This document shows, piece by piece, positions 52,291 through 62,776 of a stretch of 64,000 bases of DNA. This stretch comes from Salinilacustrithrix sp034522155 (GTDB taxonomy: Bacteria; Actinomycetota; Acidimicrobiia; Acidimicrobiales; Salinilacustritrichaceae). The notes beneath the pieces are model-generated. The model ran no database searches, was not told where the DNA came from, and saw only the letters and a program-made list of their open reading frames with translations. The DNA lies in assembly GCA_034522155.1 (NCBI GenBank), contig JAXHLP010000005.1, positions 62,001-126,000 on the forward strand, given 5' to 3'. How positions within the stretch are numbered: position 1 is the first letter of the stretch; the number at the start of each line of letters is the position of its first letter. The position numbers and the translations under genes were made by a program.

Positions 52291-52342
52291 CCCCCGGACC
52301 CAGCGTCTCCAAGACACGGACGGACGGGTTGCCGAAGGCGAC

Positions 52343-52395
52343 GTTGTGAGCCCCAGGCGAACAACTCGTGAGCGCAGGAGCTCCCGCATGGGAGC
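52343..52395 (-). repeat. Double-hairpin element, copy 5 (reverse orientation)
   Basis: On the minus strand hairpin A (52380-52395, GCTCCC/GGGAGC), a 14-nt spacer and hairpin B (52343-52365, GTTGT/ACAAC, TC/TC mismatch, GCC/GGC) follow the same plan as copy 2. The B stem sequence equals copy 2, while the spacer and A loop differ. It lies between two co-directional genes, 52 bases after a stop codon. Confidence 0.82.
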
Positions 52396-52447
52396 GAGAA
52401 GCGACGGGTTCTTGCTCTCGGCGTCGTCGACCGAGAGACTCTCGCCC

Positions 52448-53275
52448 GTGTCCGCCAGCGCCGCCCCCGTGACCTTCGCCCAGATGATGGTCCTCGAAGC
52501 CCATGGCCCGGACACGTTCGTGGGCCTCGGACCGCAGTATCCGTGGGGTGGGCTGTACGGCGGGCAGATCGTCGCCCAGTCGTTGCGGGCGGCCGGGCTG
52601 ACCGTCGAACCCCAGCATCTGCCGCACTCGCTCCACGCGTTCTTCATCCGGCCGGGCGACCAGGACGAACCGATCCGGTTCGAAGTCGACCGGATTCGCA
52701 ACGGTCGATCGTTCAGCACCCGACGGGTGGTGGCGCGGCAGTCGATCGGCGCGATCTTCAACCTGGCGTGCTCGTTCCACGTGCTCGAGGACGCGCCCGA
52801 CGTGCACCCCCGCACCATGCCCGCAGGCGTCGGGTCGCCCGATGACCACGCGTCGGCCACGTGGAGCCACGTGTTCGACCGCCGGCCCGTCGGCAGCCCG
52901 CTGCTCGACCCGGACGTGAGGTCGAGGCGGGCATGGATGCGCATGACGGAGCCGGTGGCCGACGATCCACTGACGCAGGCGTGCGCCCTCGCCTACATCT
53001 CCGACGATCTCCCCACCGAGGCGGTCGTCGCCGACCATCCCGATGCCATCGGCCTCACCAGCGAGGAGGACTTCGACCGGGTGTTCATGTCGGCGAGCCT
53101 CGACCACGCCATCTGGTTCCACCGTCCGCTCGACGCCGGGACCTGGCACCTGCACGACCTGAAGTGCCGGACCCTCACCGGTTCACGCGGGCTGGCCTCC
53201 GGCGACGTGTTCACCGCGGCGGGCAGCCACGCGGCGACCGTGAGCCAGGAAGTGCTGCTGCGCCTCCGTCGGTGA
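52448..53275 (+). CDS. Acyl-CoA thioesterase II (TesB-like)
   Basis: A 275-residue double-hotdog thioesterase that hydrolyses acyl-CoA to free acid and CoA. YPWGGLYGGQIVAQSLRAAG is the N-terminal hotdog helix with its Gly-Gly motif, HSLHAFFIRPGDQDEPI follows, and LDHAIWFHRPLDAGTWHLHD holds the C-terminal catalytic Asp/His region. GAGACT stands 7 nt before the GTG, which selects this start over longer frames that run into the double-hairpin element. Confidence 0.92.
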   Translation: MSASAAPVTFAQMMVLEAHGPDTFVGLGPQYPWGGLYGGQIVAQSLRAAGLTVEPQHLPHSLHAFFIRPGDQDEPIRFEVDRIRNGRSFSTRRVVARQSIGAIFNLACSFHVLEDAPDVHPRTMPAGVGSPDDHASATWSHVFDRRPVGSPLLDPDVRSRRAWMRMTEPVADDPLTQACALAYISDDLPTEAVVADHPDAIGLTSEEDFDRVFMSASLDHAIWFHRPLDAGTWHLHDLKCRTLTGSRGLASGDVFTAAGSHAATVSQEVLLRLRR

Positions 53276-53300
53276 TCGGCGGCGTCGTCGAGGCGACGGG

Positions 53301-55031
53301 TCAGGTGGGCGCGGGTTGGGCTCCCCGGACCAGGCGCCCCGGCAGCTCGCCGGTGGCCACGCCGTCGGCGTAGGTCTCCACACCGCCGCAGAGGGTGTGC
53401 AGGTAGCCGCTGGCCCGCTGCAGCACCCGGCGGCCACCGGCAGGGAGGTCGTGGTGCATCTCGGGCCGGTGGATCGACAGCCGGTCGAAGTCGATCACGT
53501 TGACGTCGGCCCGGTAGCCGGGCGCGAGCACGCCCCGGTCGCACAGGCCGACGGTGTCGGCCGTGGCCTTGGTGTGGCGATTGACGAGGAACTCGAGATC
53601 GAACAGCTCGCCCCGTGACCGGTCGCGGCCCCAGTGCGTGAGCAGGAACGTCGGGAAGCTGCCGTCGCAGATGGTGCCGACGTGGGCGCCGCCGTCGGAG
53701 AGCCCCGGAACCGTGTGCGGGTGGGCGAGCATCTCCCGGGTGGCGTCGAGGTTCCCCTCGGCGAAGTTGAGGAACGGCACGTAGAACATCTCGCGCCCGC
53801 CGTCGCCCAGGAGGAAGTCGTAGGCCCACTCCTCCGGTGTCACACCATCGCGAGCGGCGAGGGCGGCGACGGAGGTCGACTCGTCGGGCTCGTAGTCGGG
53901 GGGATCGGTGAGCGGGAACATCCGGTCGAAGACGCCGATGACACCGCCGCCCACCTTGTCCTTCGCCTTTTCCGCCGCGTGGGCGTCGAGCACGCGTCGT
54001 TTGAACTCGGGATCGGACATGTGGGCGACCTTCTCGTCGAGCGAGAGCCACGCGATCTCGCCCCACGCCGGATTCATGACGAACGGGTTCAACGTGCAGT
54101 CGAGTCCGAACAGCAGCCCGATGGCCCGCGGCGCCACCTGGCCGCGCATGGTGAAGCCGGCGGCGTTGGCCTGCTCGATGCGGGTGAGCAGCTCGCGGTG
54201 GGAGCCGGGCGCGACCGGGCTCTGCGCGACGGTGAACGACAGCGGCCGGTTGGAGATGCGCATCATCTCGACCAGCGTCTCGAACTCGTGGTCGAGCTCG
54301 ATGAAGTCGCCGACCATCTGCAGCACGCCGGTCCCCGTGGTGCCGATGGCCTCGGCGATGCCGACGAGCTCGGCTCGCTCGGCGGTGAGCGTCGGCGTGA
54401 ACGCGCCCGTGCTGGTGCGGTGGTTGCGAGTGCGGGAGGTCGTGAAGCCGAGCGCGCCGGCCTCGATTCCGGCAGCGGCGATGCGTCCCATTTCGGCGAT
54501 CTCGTCCGGGGTGGCGGGCTCCTCGTGGTCGGCGCCCCGCTCGCCCATGACGTGCAGCCGCAGCGCGGCGTGAGGCACCTGTGCGGCCACGTCGATGTCG
54601 TGGGGCCGTGACTCCACCGCGTCGAGGAAGCCGTCGAAGCTCGACCAGCCCCACGACAAGCCCTCGGACAGCGCAGCGCCCGGGATGTCCTCGACGCCCT
54701 CCATCAGCTGGATGAGCCGCTCGTGGTCGTGGTCGTGTACGGGAGCGAAGCCCACGCCGCAGTTGCCCATGACGACGGTGGTCACGCCGTGCCACGACGA
54801 CGGTTGGAGCCGCTCGTCCCAGGTGGCCTGACCGTCGTAGTGGCAGTGGATGTCGACGAAGCCCGGGGTCACGAGCGCGCCGTGGGCGTCGATCTCGCGG
54901 GTGCCGTTGCCCGACACCGTGCCGACCCCGGTCACCACACCGTCGCTGATCGCGACGTCTGCTGTGCGGCGGGGCGCACCCGTGCCGTCGATGACGGTGC
55001 CGGATCGGATGACGAGGTCGTGTTCACTCAT
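53301..55031 (-). CDS. N-acyl-D-amino-acid deacylase family amidohydrolase
   Basis: A 576-residue amidohydrolase. Metal-binding HCHYDGQ follows VTPGFVDI, and later SDGGAHVGTICDG and NRHTKATADTVGL are family motifs of D-aminoacylases. A beta-sandwich domain formed by both termini surrounds the barrel. It would cleave N-acylated D-amino acids or similar amides. It starts 1 base after the serine hydrolase stop, so the two are co-transcribed; together they could process peptide-like or beta-lactam-like amides. Confidence 0.9.
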   Translation of the reverse strand: MSEHDLVIRSGTVIDGTGAPRRTADVAISDGVVTGVGTVSGNGTREIDAHGALVTPGFVDIHCHYDGQATWDERLQPSSWHGVTTVVMGNCGVGFAPVHDHDHERLIQLMEGVEDIPGAALSEGLSWGWSSFDGFLDAVESRPHDIDVAAQVPHAALRLHVMGERGADHEEPATPDEIAEMGRIAAAGIEAGALGFTTSRTRNHRTSTGAFTPTLTAERAELVGIAEAIGTTGTGVLQMVGDFIELDHEFETLVEMMRISNRPLSFTVAQSPVAPGSHRELLTRIEQANAAGFTMRGQVAPRAIGLLFGLDCTLNPFVMNPAWGEIAWLSLDEKVAHMSDPEFKRRVLDAHAAEKAKDKVGGGVIGVFDRMFPLTDPPDYEPDESTSVAALAARDGVTPEEWAYDFLLGDGGREMFYVPFLNFAEGNLDATREMLAHPHTVPGLSDGGAHVGTICDGSFPTFLLTHWGRDRSRGELFDLEFLVNRHTKATADTVGLCDRGVLAPGYRADVNVIDFDRLSIHRPEMHHDLPAGGRRVLQRASGYLHTLCGGVETYADGVATGELPGRLVRGAQPAPT

Positions 55032-55032
55032 G

Positions 55033-56262
<1,230 letters not shown>

Positions 56263-56291
56263 GGTTCCGATCGTACGGGTGCAGCCGGGAC

Positions 56292-56307
56292 TTGACCAGT
56301 GGGTCAA
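56292..56307. promoter_or_regulatory. Operator-like palindrome TTGACC-N4-GGTCAA, site 2
   Basis: TTGACCAGTGGGTCAA shares both 6-bp arms with the palindrome at 29544-29559. It lies between the divergent serine hydrolase and acyl-CoA dehydrogenase promoters, 20 bases before the latter's ATG, so it could control both. Confidence 0.55.
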
Positions 56308-56327
56308 TGTGGGGTTTCGATGGCCAC

Positions 56328-57545
56328 ATGACCGCTGTTGCCACTGACACCGAGACCGCACGCGTCGAAGCCGCCATCGACGCCTTCCTCGCCGAGAACG
56401 ACCCGGCGGCCATGGACAAGGTCGCCTTCCGCGGCGCGCAGTACGACGCGGGCCTGGCCTGGATCCACTTCCCGGAGGGATGGGGCGGGCTCGGCGTCGC
56501 TCCGTCGCAGCAGAAGGTGGTCGAGCAGCGTCTCCGCGCCGCCGGTGCGCCGAGCGTCGACGCCACCGTCTTCTTCGGTCTCGCGCTCGCCGGCCCGACG
56601 GTGGTCAGCCACGGCTCCGACGACCTCAAGTCGCGCACCCTGCGACGCATGTTCACCGGCGAGGACGCCTGGTGTCAGCTGTTCTCCGAGCCCGGTGCCG
56701 GCTCCGACCTGGCCGGCCTCGCCTGCAAGGCGGTCCGCGACGGCGACGAGTGGATCGTGTCCGGCCAGAAGGTGTGGAACACGATGGCCCACATCGCCGA
56801 CAAGGGCATGCTCGTGGCCCGCACCGACCCCGAGGCGCCCAAGCACAAGGGTCTGACCTACTTCATGGTCGACATGCACGCGCCGGGCGTCGAGGTCCGG
56901 CCCTTGCGCCAGATCACCGGCGAGGCCGAGTTCAACGAGGTGTACCTCACCGAGGTGCGCATCCCCGACGCCGACCGCATCGGCGACATCGGCGACGGTT
57001 GGCGGGTCTCGATGACCACGCTCATGAACGAGCGCACTTCCATCGGCGGCGGCGGTGGCGGCGCACGTCCCGCGGGGTCCGGTCCGATCGCCGAGGCCGT
57101 CCGCATCTGGCACGACGAGTTGCCCGAGCACGAGCGCGGTCCGGTCACCAAGGACCGGCTCATGAAGCTGTGGATCGACGCCGAGGTGCTGCGCCTCACC
57201 AACATCCGGGCCGGCCACAAGCGCAAGGCTGGCAACCCCGGCCCGGAGTCGTCGATCGCCAAGCTCGCCATCGCCCTCACCAACAAGGACATCTACGAGT
57301 TCTGCGTCGACATGCTCGGCCCGCACGGCCAGATCGACTACGACTTCGAGATGCGCCGCGCCGACGCCGTGGGGCTCGAGGGCCCGCCGGGCTCGGGCCG
57401 CAAGATGTTCCTCCGCTCGCGGGCGAACTCCATCGAGGGCGGGACCTCGGAGATCATGAAGAACATCCTCGGCGAGCGGGTCCTCGGCCTGCCCGGCGAG
57501 CCCCGGGTCGACAAGGACATCCCCTGGAAGGACGTTCCCCGGTAG
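56328..57545 (+). CDS. Acyl-CoA dehydrogenase
   Basis: A 405-residue FAD enzyme that introduces a double bond into acyl-CoA. AWCQLFSEPGAGSDLAGL is the central substrate/FAD motif, SGQKVWNTMAHIADKGML follows, and the C-terminal domain ends with SIEGGTSEIMKNILGERVLG. The ATG after a short gap is used because longer frames enter the operator. The N-terminal helix bundle is about 40 residues shorter than in MCAD. An operator-like palindrome lies upstream, suggesting substrate induction. Confidence 0.93.
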   Translation: MTAVATDTETARVEAAIDAFLAENDPAAMDKVAFRGAQYDAGLAWIHFPEGWGGLGVAPSQQKVVEQRLRAAGAPSVDATVFFGLALAGPTVVSHGSDDLKSRTLRRMFTGEDAWCQLFSEPGAGSDLAGLACKAVRDGDEWIVSGQKVWNTMAHIADKGMLVARTDPEAPKHKGLTYFMVDMHAPGVEVRPLRQITGEAEFNEVYLTEVRIPDADRIGDIGDGWRVSMTTLMNERTSIGGGGGGARPAGSGPIAEAVRIWHDELPEHERGPVTKDRLMKLWIDAEVLRLTNIRAGHKRKAGNPGPESSIAKLAIALTNKDIYEFCVDMLGPHGQIDYDFEMRRADAVGLEGPPGSGRKMFLRSRANSIEGGTSEIMKNILGERVLGLPGEPRVDKDIPWKDVPR

Positions 57546-57640
57546 CGGCGGGCTTCGGGCGTCGGGTCGGGCGCGCGCTTGTGTTTCACGACGGAGCGTG
57601 GTGTGCTGAGCACGATCCGATCGACTCCTGAGGAACTCCC

Positions 57641-58588
57641 ATGCGCATTCGTCGAATCCTGCTCGCCTTCGTCGCCCCACTGCTGCTGCTCGCGGCGTGC
57701 GGCTCCGACGACCCCGATGTGACCGCCGCGGAGGGCGCCGATGTGACCGCCGCGGAGGGCGCCGATGTGACCACCGCAGAGCCGGTCCACGCCCTGGCCG
57801 ACGCGGCCACCGCCTACGAGGACGCCGGTTCGTCCCGCATGTCGATGACCATGACGATGACCGGGATCCCCGAGATGGGCGATGTCACGATCGAGGCCGA
57901 GGGTGCCTTCGACGCCGAGGGCCGAGGCTTCATGACGATGGACTTCGGGGCGATGTTCGAGGCGATGCCCGAGGCCGAGTCGGCGCCGTTCGACCTCGGT
58001 GACGGGCAGATGGAGATCCGTGTCCTCGACGATGCGGCCTACATGCGCTTCCCGCTGTTCTCCATGCTCCTCGGCGAGGGCGTGGAGTGGATCCGGATGC
58101 CGGTCGAGGACTACGCGAGCGGCGCCAACGGGATGTCGCCGGTGCCCGGCGGCGATCCACTCGACATGCTCCGCGTCCTCGGTGGTGGCGAGGACATCGA
58201 GACCGTCGGCACGGAAGACGTCCGTGGGGCGAACACCACCCACTACCGGGGGACGTTCGATCTCGACGACGCCGCGAAGTCACTGCCGGCCGAACAACGG
58301 GCGGCGTTCGAAGACGCCACGGCCAGCTTCGGCGACGTGCCGGCGCTGCCAGTCGACGTGTGGCTCGGCGACGACGGCCTGGTCCGCCGGTTCTCGACGG
58401 CCATCGACGGCGACGCGTTCGGTGCCATGATCCCGACCGGCGGTGCCGGCGGTACCGGTGCCGGGGAGTTCGGCATGGAGATCGTGATGGAGATCTACGA
58501 CTACGGCGCCGAGCTCGAGCCGGTCGAGGCGCCGACCAACGCGGTCGACGCCGAGGATCTCGGCATGACGGGCGGCTTCGGCGGCTGA
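57641..58588 (+). CDS. Secreted lipoprotein (LppX/LprG-like beta-sandwich, uncertain)
   Basis: A 315-residue protein. The signal segment LLAFVAPLLLLAACG ends in lipobox LAAC. A 24-base tandem repeat near the N terminus encodes DVTAAEGA, DVTAAEGA, DVTTAEPV. The rest is beta-rich with many Met and acidic residues and resembles LppX/LprG lipid-carrier lipoproteins in layout; this is an inference. GAGGAA before the ATG is a good ribosome site. Confidence 0.75.
   Translation: MRIRRILLAFVAPLLLLAACGSDDPDVTAAEGADVTAAEGADVTTAEPVHALADAATAYEDAGSSRMSMTMTMTGIPEMGDVTIEAEGAFDAEGRGFMTMDFGAMFEAMPEAESAPFDLGDGQMEIRVLDDAAYMRFPLFSMLLGEGVEWIRMPVEDYASGANGMSPVPGGDPLDMLRVLGGGEDIETVGTEDVRGANTTHYRGTFDLDDAAKSLPAEQRAAFEDATASFGDVPALPVDVWLGDDGLVRRFSTAIDGDAFGAMIPTGGAGGTGAGEFGMEIVMEIYDYGAELEPVEAPTNAVDAEDLGMTGGFGG
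57716..57787 (+). repeat. 24-bp tandem repeat in lipoprotein linker
   Basis: Units start at 57716, 57740 and 57764; the first two are identical and the third diverges. Each encodes eight residues just after the lipidated cysteine. Copy number could vary and change linker length without shifting the frame. Confidence 0.85.
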
Positions 58589-58655
58589 TCGACCACCAGC
58601 ACCACGAGGAGGACGGCGAACCCCATCGTCGAGCGGAGGTTGCTGACTTCGAACT

Positions 58656-58672
58656 CGTCGTGTGGCACGACG
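58656..58672. terminator. Short hairpin between convergent genes
   Basis: Perfect CGTCGTG/CACGACG arms with a 3-nt TGG loop sit between the lipoprotein and enoyl-CoA hydratase stop codons. No U-tract is present. Confidence 0.45.
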
Positions 58673-58709
58673 GGACTCCCGGATCGAGCTGCGACGGCGT
58701 GGGCCGAGC

Positions 58710-59495
58710 TCAGCGGCCCTGGAACTCGGGCGGGCGCTTCTCGAGGAAGGCCTGGACGCCCTCCTTGTGGTCGTCGGTACGGAACAGCTCGCCGAACTGC
58801 GCGGCCACCCAGGCGCCGAGGTCGGTCCAGTCGGGGTCGAGGGCCCGTCGCAGGCCACGCTTGAGCGCCTGGACCGCGAGCGGTGGACGAGACGCGATCT
58901 CGTGCGCGAGTGCCAACGACGTGTCCATGAGGTCGTGGTGGTTGACGACCGAGGAGACGAGCCCGATCGCCTCGGCCCGCATGGCGTCGATCACCGCACC
59001 GGTGAACAGCAGCAGCGACGCGTTCTCCCGTCCCACCAGCTGCGCCAGTCGGCCGAGGCCGGCCACATCGGAAAGCAGCCCACGCAGCACGAAGAGCTCC
59101 CCGAACTTCGCCTCCTCGGACGCGATGCGGATGTCGGCCATCAGCGCCAGCTCCATGCCCCAGCCGACGGCTGGCCCGTTGACCGCGGCGATGATCGGTA
59201 CGTCGGTGTGGAGCAGGGCGTCGGCAGCGGGTGTGAGCGCTGGTTCCCGGGACAGCAGCACGCCGGACTGGTCGCTCGCCCCGGACATGATCTGCTTCAC
59301 GTCGTCGCCCGAGCAGAACGACGGGTCGGCCCCCGTGATCACGAGGCACCGCGCCGTGGTCTCACGCACGGCGGTCTCGAGCGCGTCGTAGAGCTCGAAG
59401 GTCAGCGCGTTGCGGGCCTCGGGCCGATCGAGGGTCAGGACCTCGACCCCGCCGTCACGCTCGATGCGTAGCCCGGCATCGGTCGTGTCCGTCAT
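58710..59495 (-). CDS. Enoyl-CoA hydratase/isomerase family protein
   Basis: A 261-residue crotonase-fold protein. TLDRPEARNAL starts the CoA site, SFCSGDDVKQI gives the first oxyanion Gly, and AVNGPAVGWGMELALMADIRIA the second. The usual catalytic Glu pair is partly replaced (GELFVLRGLLSD), so hydratase activity is not certain; isomerase or hydrolase is possible. Its ATG overlaps the stop of the MBL-fold gene, giving a coupled pair. Confidence 0.88.
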   Translation of the reverse strand: MTDTTDAGLRIERDGGVEVLTLDRPEARNALTFELYDALETAVRETTARCLVITGADPSFCSGDDVKQIMSGASDQSGVLLSREPALTPAADALLHTDVPIIAAVNGPAVGWGMELALMADIRIASEEAKFGELFVLRGLLSDVAGLGRLAQLVGRENASLLLFTGAVIDAMRAEAIGLVSSVVNHHDLMDTSLALAHEIASRPPLAVQALKRGLRRALDPDWTDLGAWVAAQFGELFRTDDHKEGVQAFLEKRPPEFQGR

Positions 59496-60460
59496 GACCC
59501 GAACGTACCGGCGAGGGCGGCCATGCGGCTGAAGTTGGCGAGGACGTCGGCGCGCTCGTGGGCGGGGTCGAGCTCGGCGAAGACGGTGTCGACGTTGACG
59601 GCGAGCCGCTCCGACTCGCTGCGTTCGGCCCACTGGCCGAGGTCGATGTCGGCGATGGTCTCGTCCACGCCCATGCCCGCGGCCTGGCGGGGCCGGACCT
59701 CGGCGAGGAGCCAGCTCAGGTAGTCGCGCATCGTCTGCACGTCGTCGGTGGTGGCGATGGGTCCGTGGCCGGGCACGACGTTGGACCAACCGGCGTCGAC
59801 GATGCGGTCGCACGCGCTGATCCAGTTCGATACCGGGCCGGACCAGATCACCGGTGTCCCGCCGTTGAAGAGGATGTCGCCGGTGAAGACGGTGTCCCGC
59901 TCCGGAAGCTCCACGAGGATGTCGCCGGCGGTGTGGGCCGGGCCGACCTCGACCAGGTCGAGCTCGAGGTCGCCCACGGTGACGCGCATCGAGCCCGAGA
60001 AGGTGTCGGTGGCCTGCGGCGCCGGATCGACGCCGGCGAAGTCGAAAGCGCCGAAGATGCGTTGCACGTAGCGCCCGACCTCCCCCAGGTCGGGGGCCAT
60101 CTCGACCATGCCGGCCAGGTACGCGGGCGGCACGTCGTCCATCTCCCGGGCCGACGTCTCCGAGGCAATGACGCGCTCGGCGCCGACGGCCCCGTTGCCG
60201 TAGCAGTGGTCGCCGTTGGCGTGGCTGTTGACGATGGTGCGGATCGGAGCGGTTGCCGTGATCGACGACATCGCGTCGAGCATCTCCCGGGTCAGCGTCA
60301 TGTCGAAGAGCGTGTCGACCAGCAGCGAGTCGCCGCCGCTCGTGACGAGCCCGGCGTTGCTCCACCCCCAGCCACCGTCGGGTTGGAGGTAGGCGAACAC
60401 CCCGTCGCCCACCTCGGTCAGTCCCTTGTCGTACCGGCCCGTCTCAGGTCGCGTCGCCAT
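59492..60460 (-). CDS. Metallo-beta-lactamase-fold hydrolase
   Basis: A 322-residue MBL-fold enzyme. The first metal motif reads H-A-N-G-D-H, with Asn in place of the second His of HxHxDH, a variant seen in some glyoxalase-like subgroups. VEVGPAHTAGDILV gives the next ligand, FTGDILF the bridging Asp and VPGHGPI the last His. TACGTT stands 6 nt before the ATG. Coupling to an enoyl-CoA hydratase suggests action on a CoA or ester intermediate. Confidence 0.88.
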   Translation of the reverse strand: MATRPETGRYDKGLTEVGDGVFAYLQPDGGWGWSNAGLVTSGGDSLLVDTLFDMTLTREMLDAMSSITATAPIRTIVNSHANGDHCYGNGAVGAERVIASETSAREMDDVPPAYLAGMVEMAPDLGEVGRYVQRIFGAFDFAGVDPAPQATDTFSGSMRVTVGDLELDLVEVGPAHTAGDILVELPERDTVFTGDILFNGGTPVIWSGPVSNWISACDRIVDAGWSNVVPGHGPIATTDDVQTMRDYLSWLLAEVRPRQAAGMGVDETIADIDLGQWAERSESERLAVNVDTVFAELDPAHERADVLANFSRMAALAGTFGS

Positions 60461-60501
60461 GGGCTGAACGTAACAAGCACTCGACAGGCAGACTCCCTGG
60501 G

Positions 60502-61527
60502 ATGGAGCTCCACGTGATGGCCGCCGGCCGCATGCTGCCCGATGTCCAGGCCTACGCCCGCAAGGTCGAGGCGGCCGGACTCGACGGCATGGTGTTCGTC
60601 GAGGCGGGCCGCACCGCCTACCTGTCGATCGCGGCGGCCGCGCTGGCGGCACCCACCCTGCAGTACTCCACCGGGATCGCCGTGGCGTTCCCCCGCAGCC
60701 CGACGGTGACCGCATCGACGGCCTGGGAGCTGCAGGATGCCACCGGCGGCCGCTTCCGCCTCGGGCTCGGCACCCAGGTGCGGGCCCACATCGAGCGGCG
60801 GTACGGCGTGGAGTTCAGCCCGCCCGGGCCGCGCCTGCGCGAGTACGTCCAGGCGCTCAAGGCGATCTTCCCGGCGTTCCGGGGCGACGAGGAGCTCGAC
60901 TTCCACGGCGACTACCACGAGCTCACGCTGATGCCGTCGATGTGGGCGCCCGGCCCGATCGACCACGCCGACCCGCCGGTCGACGTCGCCGCCGTCGGTC
61001 CGTGGATGGTCCGCATGGCCGGCGAGGTGGCCGACGGCGTCCACGTGCACCCGTTCCACTCCCGCCCGTACCTCGACGACCGACTCCTGCCCGGGCTGGC
61101 CGAGGGCACCGACGCCGCTGGCCGTTCGCGCGACGACCTCACGCTGTCGATCCCGGTGTTCACCATCGTGGGCGACACCGAGGAGGAACGGGCGCAGTGG
61201 CGGGAGCGAGCCCGCTTCCAGACCGCCTTCTACGGGTCGACCAAGAACTACTCGTTCATGTTCGACATGCTCGGCTTCGAGGGGACCTCGGCCGCGCTCA
61301 ACGACAAGCTCAAGGCCGGCGACCTCCCGGGAATGGCGGCGTGCATCACCGACGAGATGCTCGAGCACTACGCCATCGAGACCACGTGGGACGGCCTGGC
61401 CGACGCGCTCCGCGAGAAGTACGACGGCATCGGCGACCGGCTGATCCTGTACTTCGCCGAGGAGATGTACCGCAACGACCCGAGCTACCTGGACCGATTC
61501 GGCGAGGTCGCGACGGCGCTGCGCTGA
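60502..61527 (+). CDS. LLM-class F420-dependent oxidoreductase (TIGR03617-like)
   Basis: A 341-residue TIM-barrel enzyme beginning MELHVMAAGRMLPDVQAYAR. GIAVAFPRSPTVTASTAWELQ, GGRFRLGLGTQV and DVAAVGPWMVRMAGEVADG are typical of the F420-dependent TIGR03617 group of actinobacteria. The reaction is unknown. CAGACT stands 7 nt before the ATG. It converges on the CoA-transferase gene with 1 base between them. Confidence 0.88.
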   Translation: MELHVMAAGRMLPDVQAYARKVEAAGLDGMVFVEAGRTAYLSIAAAALAAPTLQYSTGIAVAFPRSPTVTASTAWELQDATGGRFRLGLGTQVRAHIERRYGVEFSPPGPRLREYVQALKAIFPAFRGDEELDFHGDYHELTLMPSMWAPGPIDHADPPVDVAAVGPWMVRMAGEVADGVHVHPFHSRPYLDDRLLPGLAEGTDAAGRSRDDLTLSIPVFTIVGDTEEERAQWRERARFQTAFYGSTKNYSFMFDMLGFEGTSAALNDKLKAGDLPGMAACITDEMLEHYAIETTWDGLADALREKYDGIGDRLILYFAEEMYRNDPSYLDRFGEVATALR

Positions 61528-61528
61528 A

Positions 61529-62758
61529 TCAGGCGGTCGTGCCCTGCTCCCGCAGCGCGGCGATCTCGTCGTCGGTCTTGCCCAGCACCTCGCGCAGGAC
61601 CTCGTCGGAGTGCTGACCGACCGTCGGCGCCTTGCGCGGCGGGGCGAGGTCGTCGCCCACCACCTTGATGGGGGTGGGCAGCATGTCGGCGCCGTGCTCG
61701 CTGGCGGGCAGGAACCCGAGACGGTCCTGGAACTGGGGGTCGTCGGCCAGGGACTTGGGTGAGTTGACGGGTGCGATCGGCACGTTGTGCTCGTCGCCGA
61801 AGCGAACCCAGTCGAGCGTGGTCCTCGTCTTGAAGATGTCGGCGAGGATGGCCTGGAGCTCGCGGTTGCCGCGGGCGTGGTCGGCGTACTGGTTCCCCGG
61901 CCACTTCTCGAACAGCTCCGGCCGGCCGACGGCCTCGCAGAAGTTCTTCCAGAACTCGCGCTCGGACGACATGAAGATGAGGTAGCCGTCGCTCGACTCG
62001 TAGATCGAGTAGCGGACCCCGCCCTTCATGCCGGCGGTTCCGGGGAGGCGGCGCTCGTAGTCGTCGGACTTGTTGCCGGTGACCTCCGACTCGGGCCGTT
62101 CGTAGGCCTTGTAGGTCTCCGAACGGAGCCAGTCGATGGACGCGGCCGCGTCGGACTGGGCGATCTCGAGCTGGCAGCCCGTACCGGTCTGCAGCGCCTG
62201 GACCACACCGGCGAGGATGCCCATGGCCCCGTAGACCGGCGCCGCGTTGATGCCGATCGAGACGTGCTCGGGGATGTAGGGGAAGCCGGCCTCGTCGTAC
62301 TCGGGCGTGACCACGCCGGCCCACGTGTCGTAGGCGATGCCGTGGGACGGCAGCGACTTGAACGGGCCGGTGGCGCCGTAGCCGGAGATGGTGCAGAACA
62401 CGATGGCCGGGTTGATCTCGCGGAGCACCTCGTAGCCGAGCCCCAGCCGTTGGAGCGCGCCGGGGCGCATGGCCTCCACGACGACGTGGGCGTCGGCCAC
62501 CAACTCCTTGTAGAGCTCGACACCCTCGTCGGACTTGAGGTTCAGCACGATCGAGCGCTTGCCGCGGCTGATGTGCCAGTGGAGCAGGGACTCGCCGTCG
62601 ATGATGGGCCACGACATCTGGCGGACGTAGTCGCCCTGGGGTGACTCGACCTTGATGACATCGGCGCCGAGGTCGGCGAGGTGGGTGGTGATGGCGCCCG
62701 GCCCGAGCATCGAGGACTCGATCACCCGGATGCCCGACAGCGGTCCTGCGGTCGTCAT
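61529..62758 (-). CDS. CaiB/BaiF (class III) CoA-transferase
   Basis: A 409-residue class III CoA-transferase that moves CoA between organic acids. LSGIRVIESSMLGPGAITTHLADLGADVIKVE is the N-terminal core (key motif ADLGADVIKVE), VVVEAMRPGALQRLGLGYE follows, and the catalytic Asp is in EIAQSDAAAS. The ATG chosen has CAGACT 7 nt upstream; the longer frame would cross the operator. That operator is shared with the luciferase-like gene at 28.4 kb in the same position. Confidence 0.93.
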   Translation of the reverse strand: MTTAGPLSGIRVIESSMLGPGAITTHLADLGADVIKVESPQGDYVRQMSWPIIDGESLLHWHISRGKRSIVLNLKSDEGVELYKELVADAHVVVEAMRPGALQRLGLGYEVLREINPAIVFCTISGYGATGPFKSLPSHGIAYDTWAGVVTPEYDEAGFPYIPEHVSIGINAAPVYGAMGILAGVVQALQTGTGCQLEIAQSDAAASIDWLRSETYKAYERPESEVTGNKSDDYERRLPGTAGMKGGVRYSIYESSDGYLIFMSSEREFWKNFCEAVGRPELFEKWPGNQYADHARGNRELQAILADIFKTRTTLDWVRFGDEHNVPIAPVNSPKSLADDPQFQDRLGFLPASEHGADMLPTPIKVVGDDLAPPRKAPTVGQHSDEVLREVLGKTDDEIAALREQGTTA

Positions 62759-62776
62759 GGCGCCGAGTCTGCCAGC

